Assembly: GCF_006517815.1 (NCBI RefSeq)
Contig: NZ_CP041198.1
Span: forward strand, 186,001-250,000
Direction: 5' to 3'
Source: Pseudarthrobacter sp. NIBRBAC000502770
GTDB taxonomy: Bacteria > Actinomycetota > Actinomycetes > Actinomycetales > Micrococcaceae
Length of the DNA stretch: 64,000 bases
The position numbers and the translations under genes are program-made. The notes under the pieces were generated by a model. The model was given only the letters and a program-made list of their open reading frames with translations. It was not told the DNA's origin and searched no databases. This document shows, piece by piece, positions 8,044 to 17,801 of this stretch; position 1 is the first letter of the stretch; every line of letters starts with the position of its first letter.

Positions 8044-8826
8044 ATGAGTGAATCACCCACGCGCCTGGTCACAGCAGTCATCGTGGTTGCCGCAGGTTCC
8101 GGGCAACGCCTTGGTTACGGCATGCCCAAGGCGGCAGTGCCGCTCGGCGGAGAGCCGATCCTGATGCATGCCCTGCGCGGCATTGTTGCTTCGGGCGTGG
8201 CCAGCCAAGTGTGCGTGGCATTGCCTCCCGGCGACGAAGGACTGCGCCGGCTGTGCGACGACTTCCGGGAGGAACTTGCGGACGGCGGCCCCCTCCTGAC
8301 GGTCGTTGACGGCGGATCCACCAGGGCTGAGTCCGTCCGCGCCGGAATTGCAGCGCTGATGGAAGGCATCGAGGCCGTCCTCGTCCACGACGCCGCCCGT
8401 GCCCTGACACCCGAATCCGTTTTCCACCGCGTCTGCGATTCCCTGGTCGCCGGCGCCGCGGCAGTTATTCCCGTGGTCCCGGTCGTGGACACGGTCAAGA
8501 TGGTGGCGGCTACCACCGGCGGCGACGCCGCGGTTGCCCCCGAGCTTGTCACCGGGACTGCCCGTCGCGAGGAACTGCGGGCGGTGCAGACCCCGCAAGG
8601 CTTCACCCTCGGCACGCTGCTGCGAGCGCACGAAGCTGCCCAGGCCCTGGACCAGCAGCAGGCAGCGGCCGTCACCGACGACGCCATGCTCGTGGAAATG
8701 CTGGGCACTGCGGTGCACGCCGTCCGCGGGTCGACGCAATCCCTGAAAATCACCACACCCCTTGACCTCATCTTCGCCGAAGGCCTCCTCGAGGGTCCGC
8801 TCGGTGCCCGGTGGGTGGAGGGATGA
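8044..8826 (+). CDS. ispD: 2-C-methyl-D-erythritol 4-phosphate cytidylyltransferase
   Basis: The third step of the non-mevalonate isoprenoid pathway: CTP plus methylerythritol phosphate gives the CDP derivative. The 260-residue protein has the nucleotide-binding signature [15 protein letters not shown] near residues 16-30, VHDAARAL near 120 and the family C-terminus with KITTPLDL. The frame is open upstream to 7981, but only the ATG at 8044 gives a family-like N-terminus, and a -10 element lies 7 nt before it. Its stop overlaps the ispF ATG (ATGA). Confidence 0.94.
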   Translation: MSESPTRLVTAVIVVAAGSGQRLGYGMPKAAVPLGGEPILMHALRGIVASGVASQVCVALPPGDEGLRRLCDDFREELADGGPLLTVVDGGSTRAESVRAGIAALMEGIEAVLVHDAARALTPESVFHRVCDSLVAGAAAVIPVVPVVDTVKMVAATTGGDAAVAPELVTGTARREELRAVQTPQGFTLGTLLRAHEAAQALDQQQAAAVTDDAMLVEMLGTAVHAVRGSTQSLKITTPLDLIFAEGLLEGPLGARWVEG

Positions 8827-9335
8827 GCCCGGACACCGTCCTGCCCCGCACCGGTGTGGGTATCGACGTCCACGCGTATGCCCCCGAGGATTCTCCGCGC
8901 CCGCTGTGGCTCGGTGGCCTGCTCTGGCCCGGCGAACGCGGCCTCGCCGGGCATTCTGACGGCGACGCCGTGGCCCACGCAGCAGCGGACGCCCTGTTTT
9001 CGGCTGCCGGCATCGGCGACCTTGGTACCCACTTCGGGACGGACCGCCCGGAATTCGCCGGTGCGTCCGGTGCCACGCTCCTCGCCGAGGCCGCACGGAT
9101 CGTCCGGGCTGCCGGATTCGAGATCGGCAACGTCGCCGTGCAGTTCGTAGCCAACCGGCCCAAATTCGGCCCCCGGCGGGAAGAGTCGCAAAGGGTCCTG
9201 AGCGAGGCGGCAGGCGCCCATGTAGGCGTCACGGCAACCACCAGTGACGGCCTGGGATTCACCGGGCGCGGCGAGGGCGTCTCCGCCGTAGCCACCGCCC
9301 TGGTGTACCCGCAGCCCGCTGCGCCCATCAGCTAG
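8823..9335 (+). CDS. ispF: 2-C-methyl-D-erythritol 2,4-cyclodiphosphate synthase
   Basis: Cyclises CDP-methylerythritol phosphate in the same isoprenoid pathway as IspD. The 170-residue protein carries metal-binding residues D15 and H17 in GIDVHAY, the [10 protein letters not shown] motif and the GHS loop; [16 protein letters not shown] closes the active site. The ATG at 8823 overlaps the ispD stop and has GGAGGG upstream, so the pair is translationally coupled. The length is slightly above the usual ~160 because of a short N-terminal extension. Confidence 0.95.
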   Translation: MSPDTVLPRTGVGIDVHAYAPEDSPRPLWLGGLLWPGERGLAGHSDGDAVAHAAADALFSAAGIGDLGTHFGTDRPEFAGASGATLLAEAARIVRAAGFEIGNVAVQFVANRPKFGPRREESQRVLSEAAGAHVGVTATTSDGLGFTGRGEGVSAVATALVYPQPAAPIS

Positions 9336-9338
9336 TCT
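9333..9338 (+). promoter_or_regulatory. -10 element of cysS, overlapping the ispF stop codon
   Basis: TAGTCT starts with the TAG stop of ispF (9333-9335) and is followed by 6 nt and the GTG start of cysS. Confidence 0.5.
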
Positions 9339-9344
9339 GGAGCG

Positions 9345-10814
9345 GTGACCCTGCGCTTCTATGACACCGCCTCCGCCGACGTCCGGAATTTCGTCCCCCT
9401 CGTCGAGGGCAAGGTCAGCCTCTACTACTGCGGTGCGACTGTCCAGGGGATGCCGCACGTGGGCCACATCCGTTCCGCCATCGCTTTCGACCAGCTCACC
9501 CGCTGGCTGCAGTACCGGGGGCTGCGCGTCACGGTTGTCCGCAACGTGACGGACATCGACGACAAGATCCTCGCCAAGTCCGAGGCCTCCTTTGACCCGG
9601 ACTTCAGCCCCGAGCCGGGCGACGTGGCCCGTGAGGAATGGTGGGCCCTGGCCTACCGCTACGAGCAGGAATTCCTGAAGGCCTACGACGCTCTGGGAGT
9701 CTCCCGCCCCACGTACGAGCCCCGCGCCACCGGACATATTCCCGAGATGCATGCCCTCATCCAGCAGCTCATCGACCGCGGCCACGCCTACCCCGCGTTG
9801 GACGACTCAGGCGACGTGTACTTCGATGTCCGCTCCTGGGACAAGTACGGCGCCCTGACCCGGCAGAACATCGACGACATGCAGGCAGCGCCCGACGCCC
9901 ATCCCCGCGGCAAGAAGGACCCGCGCGACTTTGCGCTGTGGAAGGGTTCCAAAGAAGGGGAGCCCGCTACCGCCAGCTGGTCCTCGCCCTGGGGTGCCGG
10001 ACGGCCGGGCTGGCACCTCGAGTGCTCCGCCATGGTGACCAAGTACCTCGGTGCCGCCTTCGACATCCACGGCGGGGGACTGGACCTCCGTTTCCCGCAC
10101 CACGAAAACGAAATGGCGCAGTCGCAGGCAGCCGGACACCCGTTCGCCAACTTCTGGATGCACAACGGCATGGTGACGTACCAGGGCGAAAAGATGTCCA
10201 AGTCCATCGGCAACACCATCAGCCCGGCCGAAATGCTCGAACTCGCCCCACCGCGGGTGGTGCGCTACTACCTTGGCCAGGCGCACTACCGGTCCATCCT
10301 CGACTACCGTCCTACGTCCCTCCAGGAGGCAGCGGCCGCCGTCGAACGCATCGACGGATTCCTGGCCAAGGCTGCGGCCCGCTTCGGCGGGAATGCGGGC
10401 CCTATCGACGACGGCAGCCACGGCTCCTCATCGGCGAATGTCCAGGCATTCCAGGAGGCCATGGATGATGACCTCAACGTCCCGCGCGCCTTGGCCGCCC
10501 TGCACGAGACGGTCAGGGCGGGCAACACTGCACTCGCCGACGGGGATGATGACGGCGCCCGGAGCGCCATGCATGCCGTCGTCTTGATGACCGATGTCCT
10601 GGGGCTCAACGCCGTCGCAGGCTCTGAAAAGGCCAGCACGCGTGAGGCCGAAGCGCTCGACGTCCTGGTCGAGGCGCAGCTCTCGGCCCGGGCGGCTGCC
10701 CGCGCGGACAAGGACTGGGCGAAGTCCGACGCCATCCGGGACACCCTCAACCAGGCAGGCGTCCTGGTGGAGGACGGCCCGGACGGTGCCACCTGGAGCC
10801 TCAAGCGGGACTGA
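9345..10814 (+). CDS. cysS: Cysteinyl-tRNA synthetase
   Basis: Charges tRNA-Cys. The 489-residue class I synthetase has zinc ligand C29, the HIGH-type motif HVGH at 38-41, further zinc ligands in LECSAM and HHENE, and the KMSKS loop as EKMSKSIGN near 282-290. The C-terminal anticodon-binding region is complete. The start is the GTG at 9345, right after the ispF stop and 6 nt past the -10. The gene lies in the common actinobacterial order ispD-ispF-cysS-rlmB. Confidence 0.96.
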   Translation: MTLRFYDTASADVRNFVPLVEGKVSLYYCGATVQGMPHVGHIRSAIAFDQLTRWLQYRGLRVTVVRNVTDIDDKILAKSEASFDPDFSPEPGDVAREEWWALAYRYEQEFLKAYDALGVSRPTYEPRATGHIPEMHALIQQLIDRGHAYPALDDSGDVYFDVRSWDKYGALTRQNIDDMQAAPDAHPRGKKDPRDFALWKGSKEGEPATASWSSPWGAGRPGWHLECSAMVTKYLGAAFDIHGGGLDLRFPHHENEMAQSQAAGHPFANFWMHNGMVTYQGEKMSKSIGNTISPAEMLELAPPRVVRYYLGQAHYRSILDYRPTSLQEAAAAVERIDGFLAKAAARFGGNAGPIDDGSHGSSSANVQAFQEAMDDDLNVPRALAALHETVRAGNTALADGDDDGARSAMHAVVLMTDVLGLNAVAGSEKASTREAEALDVLVEAQLSARAAARADKDWAKSDAIRDTLNQAGVLVEDGPDGATWSLKRD

Positions 10815-10848
10815 ACTGGGCCGCTGTCCCCGATTTTTTTCGGGTCAG

Positions 10849-10854
10849 TAGACT
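10849..10854 (+). promoter_or_regulatory. -10 element of rlmB
   Basis: TAGACT would start a transcript near 10861 with a leader of about 34 nt holding AGGGTGGGA as the ribosome binding site. Confidence 0.4.
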
Positions 10855-10894
10855 GGTATGCAGATTCAGTCAGCACAATCAAGGGTGGGACATC

Positions 10895-11884
10895 ATGGCC
10901 AACAATGGTCGCCGATCGGTTAAAGCGAAGAAGGGCCCAACCGTCGGAACCGGTGGCCATGGCCGCAAGGCCCTCGAGGGCAAGGGCCCCACGCCCAAGG
11001 CCGAGGACCGCGTGTACCACAAAGCGCACAAGGCCCGGCAGCTTGCCGAACGGTCTGCAGCGAAGCGGGGGACCGGTGCCCGCAGCGCCGGCGCTGCCAA
11101 GTCCGGCCCCAAGGGACGTGCCACCGAGGAAGTGGTTACCGGACGCAACTCCGTAGTCGAGGCGCTCCGTGCCGGAATTCCGGCGAAGGCCCTCCACGTT
11201 GCCATCCGCATCGAGATGGACGACCGGGTCAAGGAGTCCCTGAAGCTCGCAGCCGAACGCGGCATCCCGCTGCTGGAAACCGGCAAACCCGAACTGGACC
11301 GGATGACGGACGACGCCGTCCACCAGGGCCTGGTCCTGCAGATCCCGCCCTACGAGTACCTGGACGCCTACGAGCTCGCCGAGGAAACCGTGGACAAGTG
11401 GAAGAAGGGGCACATCTCCAACGCGCCGCTCTTCGTTGCCCTTGACGGCATTACCGACCCCCGGAACCTGGGTGCGATCATCCGCTCCGTCTCCGCCTTC
11501 AGCGGCCATGGCGTCGTGGTGCCCGAGCGCCGCTCCGTGGGCGTGACCGCCTCGGCATGGAAGACCAGTGCCGGTGCCGCCGTCCGCGTGCCCGTGGCCC
11601 GCGCTTCCAACCTGAACAACGCGCTGAAGCAGTTCAAGAACATGGGCATCTATGTCCTGGGGCTCGACGGCGACGGCGACGTTTCGCTGCCTGACCTCAC
11701 GCTGGCGACCGAACCCGTGTGCATCGTGGTGGGCTCCGAAGGAAAGGGTTTGAGCCGGCTGGTCCGGGAAAACTGCGACCAGATCGTCTCCATCCCCATC
11801 GATTCCGCCATGGAGTCCCTGAACGCCTCAATGGCCGTGGGCATCTCGCTCTACGAGGTCTCCCGCCAGCGCTCCGCAGGATAA
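10895..11884 (+). CDS. rlmB: 23S rRNA (guanosine-2'-O)-methyltransferase RlmB-type
   Basis: A SpoU/TrmH-family 2'-O-ribose methyltransferase, 329 residues. The first 80 residues are very basic and disordered-looking, probably binding RNA. Then come the substrate-binding domain (VVTGRNSVVEALRAG near 88-102) and the knotted SPOUT domain with the three TrmH motifs: ITDPRNLGAIIRS, IVVGSEGKGLSRL and IPIDSAMESLNASMAVGI. The modified base is inferred from the family (G2251 in E. coli numbering). A U-less hairpin follows the stop. Confidence 0.9.
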   Translation: MANNGRRSVKAKKGPTVGTGGHGRKALEGKGPTPKAEDRVYHKAHKARQLAERSAAKRGTGARSAGAAKSGPKGRATEEVVTGRNSVVEALRAGIPAKALHVAIRIEMDDRVKESLKLAAERGIPLLETGKPELDRMTDDAVHQGLVLQIPPYEYLDAYELAEETVDKWKKGHISNAPLFVALDGITDPRNLGAIIRSVSAFSGHGVVVPERRSVGVTASAWKTSAGAAVRVPVARASNLNNALKQFKNMGIYVLGLDGDGDVSLPDLTLATEPVCIVVGSEGKGLSRLVRENCDQIVSIPIDSAMESLNASMAVGISLYEVSRQRSAG

Positions 11885-11888
11885 CTCC

Positions 11889-11943
11889 GCCTGCCCGTAA
11901 CCTGCGGGCGGATTCCCCGCGCCGCAGGGGCATACGGGCAGGC
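11889..11943. terminator. Two-part inverted repeat after rlmB
   Basis: An outer 11-bp perfect stem (11889-11899 with 11933-11943) encloses an inner 7-bp stem (11901-11907 with 11922-11928). There is no T-run, so termination is probable but not certain. Confidence 0.5.
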
Positions 11944-11960
11944 CAAGTGCCGTTGGCCGC

Positions 11961-11966
11961 TACTAT
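11961..11966 (+). promoter_or_regulatory. -10 element of glgX, leaderless type
   Basis: TACTAT is followed by 4 nt to a GTG (11971) and 7 nt to the ATG at 11974. The second spacing fits the other leaderless genes here. Confidence 0.5.
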
Positions 11967-11973
11967 TTAGGTG

Positions 11974-14073
<2,100 letters not shown>

Positions 14074-14102
14074 ACTCCTCCATCCCCGTCAGGCAGACCC
14101 GC

Positions 14103-14591
14103 ATGCGTAACCGCTCCATCCTCCCGCTGATCCTCACCACCCTGGTGGTGCTGGCCGTCGTGGCGTTCGGCGGCGCCGGGCTGCTGGGCCGGCAGACGGA
14201 CGGTACGACGCCGGGAGCCGCCTCCAGCGCAGCGGGCACCCAGCGCGGGACGGCCACGTCCCCGGCCGCGAAGCAGTCGGCGTCCCACCGAGGAGCGAAC
14301 CCATCCAGCCTGCCGGAGATCCGGGAATCCGCCTTGCCGGTGGAGGGCCGTCGGGTGCTGGCGCTGATCCGGGCGGGCGGCCCGTTCCAGTACGGCCAGG
14401 ACGACCAGGTATTCGGCAACTTCGAACGCGTCCTGCCCGCCCGGGACCGCGGTTATTACCGCGAGTACACCGTTCCCACGCCTGGTGAACCGGACAGGGG
14501 TGCCAGGCGCATCGTGGCCGGCAACGACGGCGAGAAGTATTACACCGGGGACCACTACGCAACGTTCAAGTACATAGCGGAAGGCAGCTAG
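14103..14591 (+). CDS. Secreted guanyl-preferring ribonuclease, RNase Sa/barnase superfamily
   Basis: A 162-residue extracellular-type RNase. An N-terminal hydrophobic helix (about 6-28) acts as signal or anchor, a Ser/Ala/Thr-rich linker follows (about 32-68), and the catalytic domain fills 70-162. That domain closely resembles Streptomyces RNase Sa: LPVEGRRVLALI, GPFQYGQDDQVFGN, GYYREYTVPTPG, GARRIVAG and YYTGDHYATFKY. The catalytic set is present: general base E121, arginine R136 and general acid H151. The two cysteines that form the RNase Sa disulfide are missing. A barstar-like inhibitor gene follows after 7 nt, as expected for a cell that makes such an enzyme. Confidence 0.92.
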   Translation: MRNRSILPLILTTLVVLAVVAFGGAGLLGRQTDGTTPGAASSAAGTQRGTATSPAAKQSASHRGANPSSLPEIRESALPVEGRRVLALIRAGGPFQYGQDDQVFGNFERVLPARDRGYYREYTVPTPGEPDRGARRIVAGNDGEKYYTGDHYATFKYIAEGS

Positions 14592-14598
14592 CACAACC

Positions 14599-14955
14599 AT
14601 GAGAATCTTCTCCGGCGACACCTGGACCCTCGAAGAGCTGCAGGAACAGGTGGCCGACGCCGGGCGCCGCAGCGTGGTGGTCCCTCCGGCGGACAGCAAA
14701 CGCACCGTCCTGGAGACCTTTGGCGAGGTGCTGGACTTTCCCGAGCATTATGGCGTGAACCTCGATGCGCTGAACGACTCGCTTCACGACTTCGCGGACA
14801 GCATCAGTGGGAACGGCAACCCTCCCGTCACGCTGCTGTGGCAGGTGGCGGCGCCGTTCCGCGCTGACCGGTCGTTCGGGATCATCTGCGAGATCCTGCA
14901 GGACGCAGAACGGTACGCGGGCAAGGACCTGGCCGTCACCGCAGTGCTTCTTTAA
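14599..14955 (+). CDS. Barstar family ribonuclease inhibitor
   Basis: A 118-residue cytosolic inhibitor that would bind and block the ribonuclease encoded just upstream before it is exported. The barstar signature FPEHYGVNLDALNDSLHDF lies near residues 46-64; its acidic helix is the part that plugs the RNase active site in the barnase-barstar complex. The C-terminal strand VTLLWQ is also present. The ATG at 14599 is 7 nt after the RNase stop, so the two genes form a short operon. Confidence 0.92.
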   Translation: MRIFSGDTWTLEELQEQVADAGRRSVVVPPADSKRTVLETFGEVLDFPEHYGVNLDALNDSLHDFADSISGNGNPPVTLLWQVAAPFRADRSFGIICEILQDAERYAGKDLAVTAVLL

Positions 14956-14982
14956 GTGACCGCCGTGCTTCCTTGAACGGAG

Positions 14983-15012
14983 CGGCAGGCCTGCCAGGAA
15001 GCAGGCCTGCCG
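14983..15012. terminator. Hairpin between barstar and glgP
   Basis: A 12-bp perfect stem (CGGCAGGCCTGC and its complement, loop 14995-15000) lies between convergent genes. There is no T-run on either strand. Confidence 0.55.
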
Positions 15013-15030
15013 GTCCCTGTCCGCAACGGG

Positions 15031-17649
15031 CTAAGCGTTCACGATCAGCCCAAGCTCGGCCTTCGAGGCCAGGGCGTCATGCCGGGGCAGGACGCGGACG
15101 GTGTACCCGAACGGCCCGGAGCGGTCGATCACCAAGGAACTGCTGAACAGGTGGCGCCCGTTGCCCAGGTCCTCCTTCACCTGCAGCTCCATCATGGTGA
15201 TGTCGGCCAGGGTGTCGTTCTCCTCGGCCCGGCCGTAGGCCACCTCCACGCAGACATCCTCCGGTGTGAGGGCGTTCAGGGCCACGTAGGCGTTGACCTG
15301 GAGCGTGTCGCCGATCTGCGGGTCCTCGGACACGCCCACCGAATCCACGTGCTCAACGTGGACCTGCGGCCAGGCGCCGCGCACCTTGGCTGACCACGAA
15401 GCCAATGCACGGGCCTGGGCGTACGAGTTGGCGGTGGCGCTGCGGCCCGCTTCCGCTGCCGGGCGGTACAGGATGTTCACGTAGTCGCGGAGCATGCGTT
15501 CAGCGGAGACCGCCGGACCCAGGTGCGAGAGGGTGTGCTTGATCATGGACACCCAGTGCGTTGGCACCTTCTCCCTCGGCGTGGTCGAGGGACCGGCAGC
15601 GCCTGCAGCCTCGGACACCGTGCTGCCGTAGAAGCGCGGTGCCACCTGCGTTTCCAGCAGCTCATACAGCGCCGCCGCCTCAATGTCGTCCCGCTCCTCG
15701 GGGGAAGCGTCGTTGTTGGCCGTGGGAATGGCCCAGCCGTTCTCGCCGTCGTACATCTCATCCCACCAGCCGTCCAGGACGGAAAGGTTCAGGGAACCGT
15801 TCAAGGCCGCCTTCATGCCCGACGTGCCGCAGGCCTCCAACGGACGCAGCGGGTTGTTCAGCCAGACGTCGCAGCCCGGGAACAGGGTCCGGGCCATGGC
15901 GATGTCGTAGTTGGGCAGGAACGCGATGCGGTGCCGGACCTCGGGGTCATCCGTGAACCGCACCAGGTCCTGGATCATTTTCTTCCCGGCGTCGTCGGCC
16001 GGATGAGACTTTCCGGCGATCACCAACTGGATGGGGTGGTCCTTGTGCAGGAGCAGCGCCTTCAACCGCGCCGGTTCGCGCAGCATCAGGGTCAGCCGCT
16101 TGTAGGTGGGCACGCGGCGGGCAAAACCAATGGTGAGGATGTCCGGGTCCAGCACGTTGTCCGTCCAGCCCAGCTCCGCGTCGGCAGCGCCGCGCTTCTT
16201 CCAGGCCGCCCGCAGCCTGCGGCGGACGTCCTCCACCAGGGCAGCGCGCATCTCGCGGCGCAGTGCCCAGACGTCGGCGTCGCTGACGTTGTAGGCCAGG
16301 TCCCATTTGCCCAGCGCTTCGGCCTCGCTGCCAAACTGGTCGCGGGCGAGCTTGGAGATGCGGCTGTCCACCCAGGTGGGAACGTGCACGCCGTTGGTGA
16401 CTGACGTGATGGGCACCTCGGAGTGGTCGAAGCCCGGCCAGAGGGCGGAGAACATGCCGCGGGACACCTCACCGTGGAGCTTGGCCACGCCGTTGGCGCG
16501 CTGGGCCAAACGCAGGCCCATGACCGCCATGTTGAAGACGGACGGGTTACCGTCCGCGTAGTTCTCCCGTCCCAATTCCAGGACACGGTCCACGGGCACG
16601 TCCGGAGCCAGGCCGGCCTGGAAGAAATGGCTGATCTGGTTGATCTCGAACCTGTCGATCCCGGCCGGGACCGGCGTGTGGGTGGTGAACACCGTGGAGG
16701 CGCGGCCCGCGGCAAGGGCCTCGTCGAAGGTCAGGGCCTCCTCCCCGGACATCAGTTCCTGGATGCGTTCGATCCCCAGGAACCCCGCGTGCCCTTCGTT
16801 GGTGTGGAACACCTCCGGCGCGGCGCAGCCGGTCAGCTTCTGGAAGGCGCGAAGGGCCTTGACCCCGCCCATGCCCAGCAGGAGTTCCTGCTGGAGCCGG
16901 TGGTCGCCGCCGCCGCCGTACAACCGGTCGGTGATGCTGCGGGCGGCGTCGTCGTTGCCCGGCACGTTGGAGTCCAGGAGGAGCAGGGGAACACGGCCGA
17001 CGTCGGCCCGCCAGATGTGTGCCAGGAGCCGGCGCCCGTTGGGAAGGGGCAGGGATACCTCCAGGGCCTTGCCGTTGCCGTCGGGAGACGGCTCCCGGAG
17101 CAATGTCAGCGGCAGGCCGTCCGGATCCAGGACGGGGTAGGTCTCCTGCTGCCACGCATCGCGGGACAGTGACTGCTTGAAGTAACCGGCCTGGTACAGC
17201 AGGCCCACCCCGACGAGGGGAACGCCGAGGTCCGAGGCTGCCTTCAGGTGGTCGCCGGCGAGGATGCCCAGGCCGCCCGAGTACTGGGGCAGGACCTCGG
17301 TGATGCCGAACTCGGGGGAGAAATAGGCAATGGAAGCGGGTGCATCCGGGCCCAGGCCCTGGTACCAGCGCGGCTCCTGGAGGTACCGGTCAAGGTCCTG
17401 CTCGGCGGCGCGCACCCTCTCCACCACGGACTGGTCCGCAGCGAGCTGCTGGAATTCCTCGCGGCTGACCATGCCCAGGAAGCCGATGGGGTCCTGCCCG
17501 CTTTCCTCCCAGAGGCGCGGGTTCAGCCCCGCGAAAAGTTCCCGGGTGGGCCGGTGCCAGGACCACCGCAAATTGCTGGCCAGCCTGGCCAGGGGCCGAA
17601 TGGGTTCGGGGAGGACTGTACGGACCGTAAACCTGCGGATTGCCTTCAC
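15031..17649 (-). CDS. glgP: Alpha-glucan phosphorylase
   Basis: Releases glucose-1-phosphate from the ends of glycogen or maltodextrin, with PLP as cofactor. The 872-residue protein is of the shorter GT35 type found in Mycobacterium and Thermotoga. It has an N-terminal DUF3417-type segment (RRFTVRTVLPEPIRPLARL), EFGITEVLPQYSGGLGILAGDHLK near 115-140, HTNEGHAGF near 280, and the PLP-site segment PLEACGTSGMKAALNG near 600. The frame is open to 17673, but the GTG at 17649 gives the family start MKAIRRFTVR and lies 7 nt after a -10 element. It diverges from glgE. Confidence 0.93.
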   Translation of the reverse strand: MKAIRRFTVRTVLPEPIRPLARLASNLRWSWHRPTRELFAGLNPRLWEESGQDPIGFLGMVSREEFQQLAADQSVVERVRAAEQDLDRYLQEPRWYQGLGPDAPASIAYFSPEFGITEVLPQYSGGLGILAGDHLKAASDLGVPLVGVGLLYQAGYFKQSLSRDAWQQETYPVLDPDGLPLTLLREPSPDGNGKALEVSLPLPNGRRLLAHIWRADVGRVPLLLLDSNVPGNDDAARSITDRLYGGGGDHRLQQELLLGMGGVKALRAFQKLTGCAAPEVFHTNEGHAGFLGIERIQELMSGEEALTFDEALAAGRASTVFTTHTPVPAGIDRFEINQISHFFQAGLAPDVPVDRVLELGRENYADGNPSVFNMAVMGLRLAQRANGVAKLHGEVSRGMFSALWPGFDHSEVPITSVTNGVHVPTWVDSRISKLARDQFGSEAEALGKWDLAYNVSDADVWALRREMRAALVEDVRRRLRAAWKKRGAADAELGWTDNVLDPDILTIGFARRVPTYKRLTLMLREPARLKALLLHKDHPIQLVIAGKSHPADDAGKKMIQDLVRFTDDPEVRHRIAFLPNYDIAMARTLFPGCDVWLNNPLRPLEACGTSGMKAALNGSLNLSVLDGWWDEMYDGENGWAIPTANNDASPEERDDIEAAALYELLETQVAPRFYGSTVSEAAGAAGPSTTPREKVPTHWVSMIKHTLSHLGPAVSAERMLRDYVNILYRPAAEAGRSATANSYAQARALASWSAKVRGAWPQVHVEHVDSVGVSEDPQIGDTLQVNAYVALNALTPEDVCVEVAYGRAEENDTLADITMMELQVKEDLGNGRHLFSSSLVIDRSGPFGYTVRVLPRHDALASKAELGLIVNA

Positions 17650-17656
17650 CTGCGTC

Positions 17657-17662
17657 ACACTA
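17657..17662 (-). promoter_or_regulatory. -10 element of glgP, leaderless type
   Basis: TAGTGT on the minus strand is followed by 7 nt and the GTG at 17649. Confidence 0.5.
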
Positions 17663-17788
17663 ACCGACAACATGCGCCGCTGGAACCAGCTTTCGGTTTC
17701 TTTTGGGTAAATGACAGGGGCGTGAAGAAATTCGGCCGCGGCACACCGTTTTTAGTGAGCAGGCTTAGCAATCCGGGGCATTTCTCGC

Positions 17789-17794
17789 TAACGT
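17789..17794 (+). promoter_or_regulatory. -10 element of the glgE-treS-mak/glgB operon, leaderless type
   Basis: TAACGT is followed by 7 nt and the GTG start of glgE at 17802. The 150-bp gap to glgP shows no other clear element. Confidence 0.5.
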
Positions 17795-17801
17795 CGAGCC
17801 T

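Noticed and set aside
8115..9785. Minus-strand open frame of 556 codons
   Set aside because: It is antisense to ispD, ispF and cysS and shows no protein similarity.
10834..10843. T-run after cysS as an intrinsic terminator
   Set aside because: The T-run is flanked only by a 4-bp CCCG/CGGG pairing with the T-run inside the loop, which is not a terminator arrangement.
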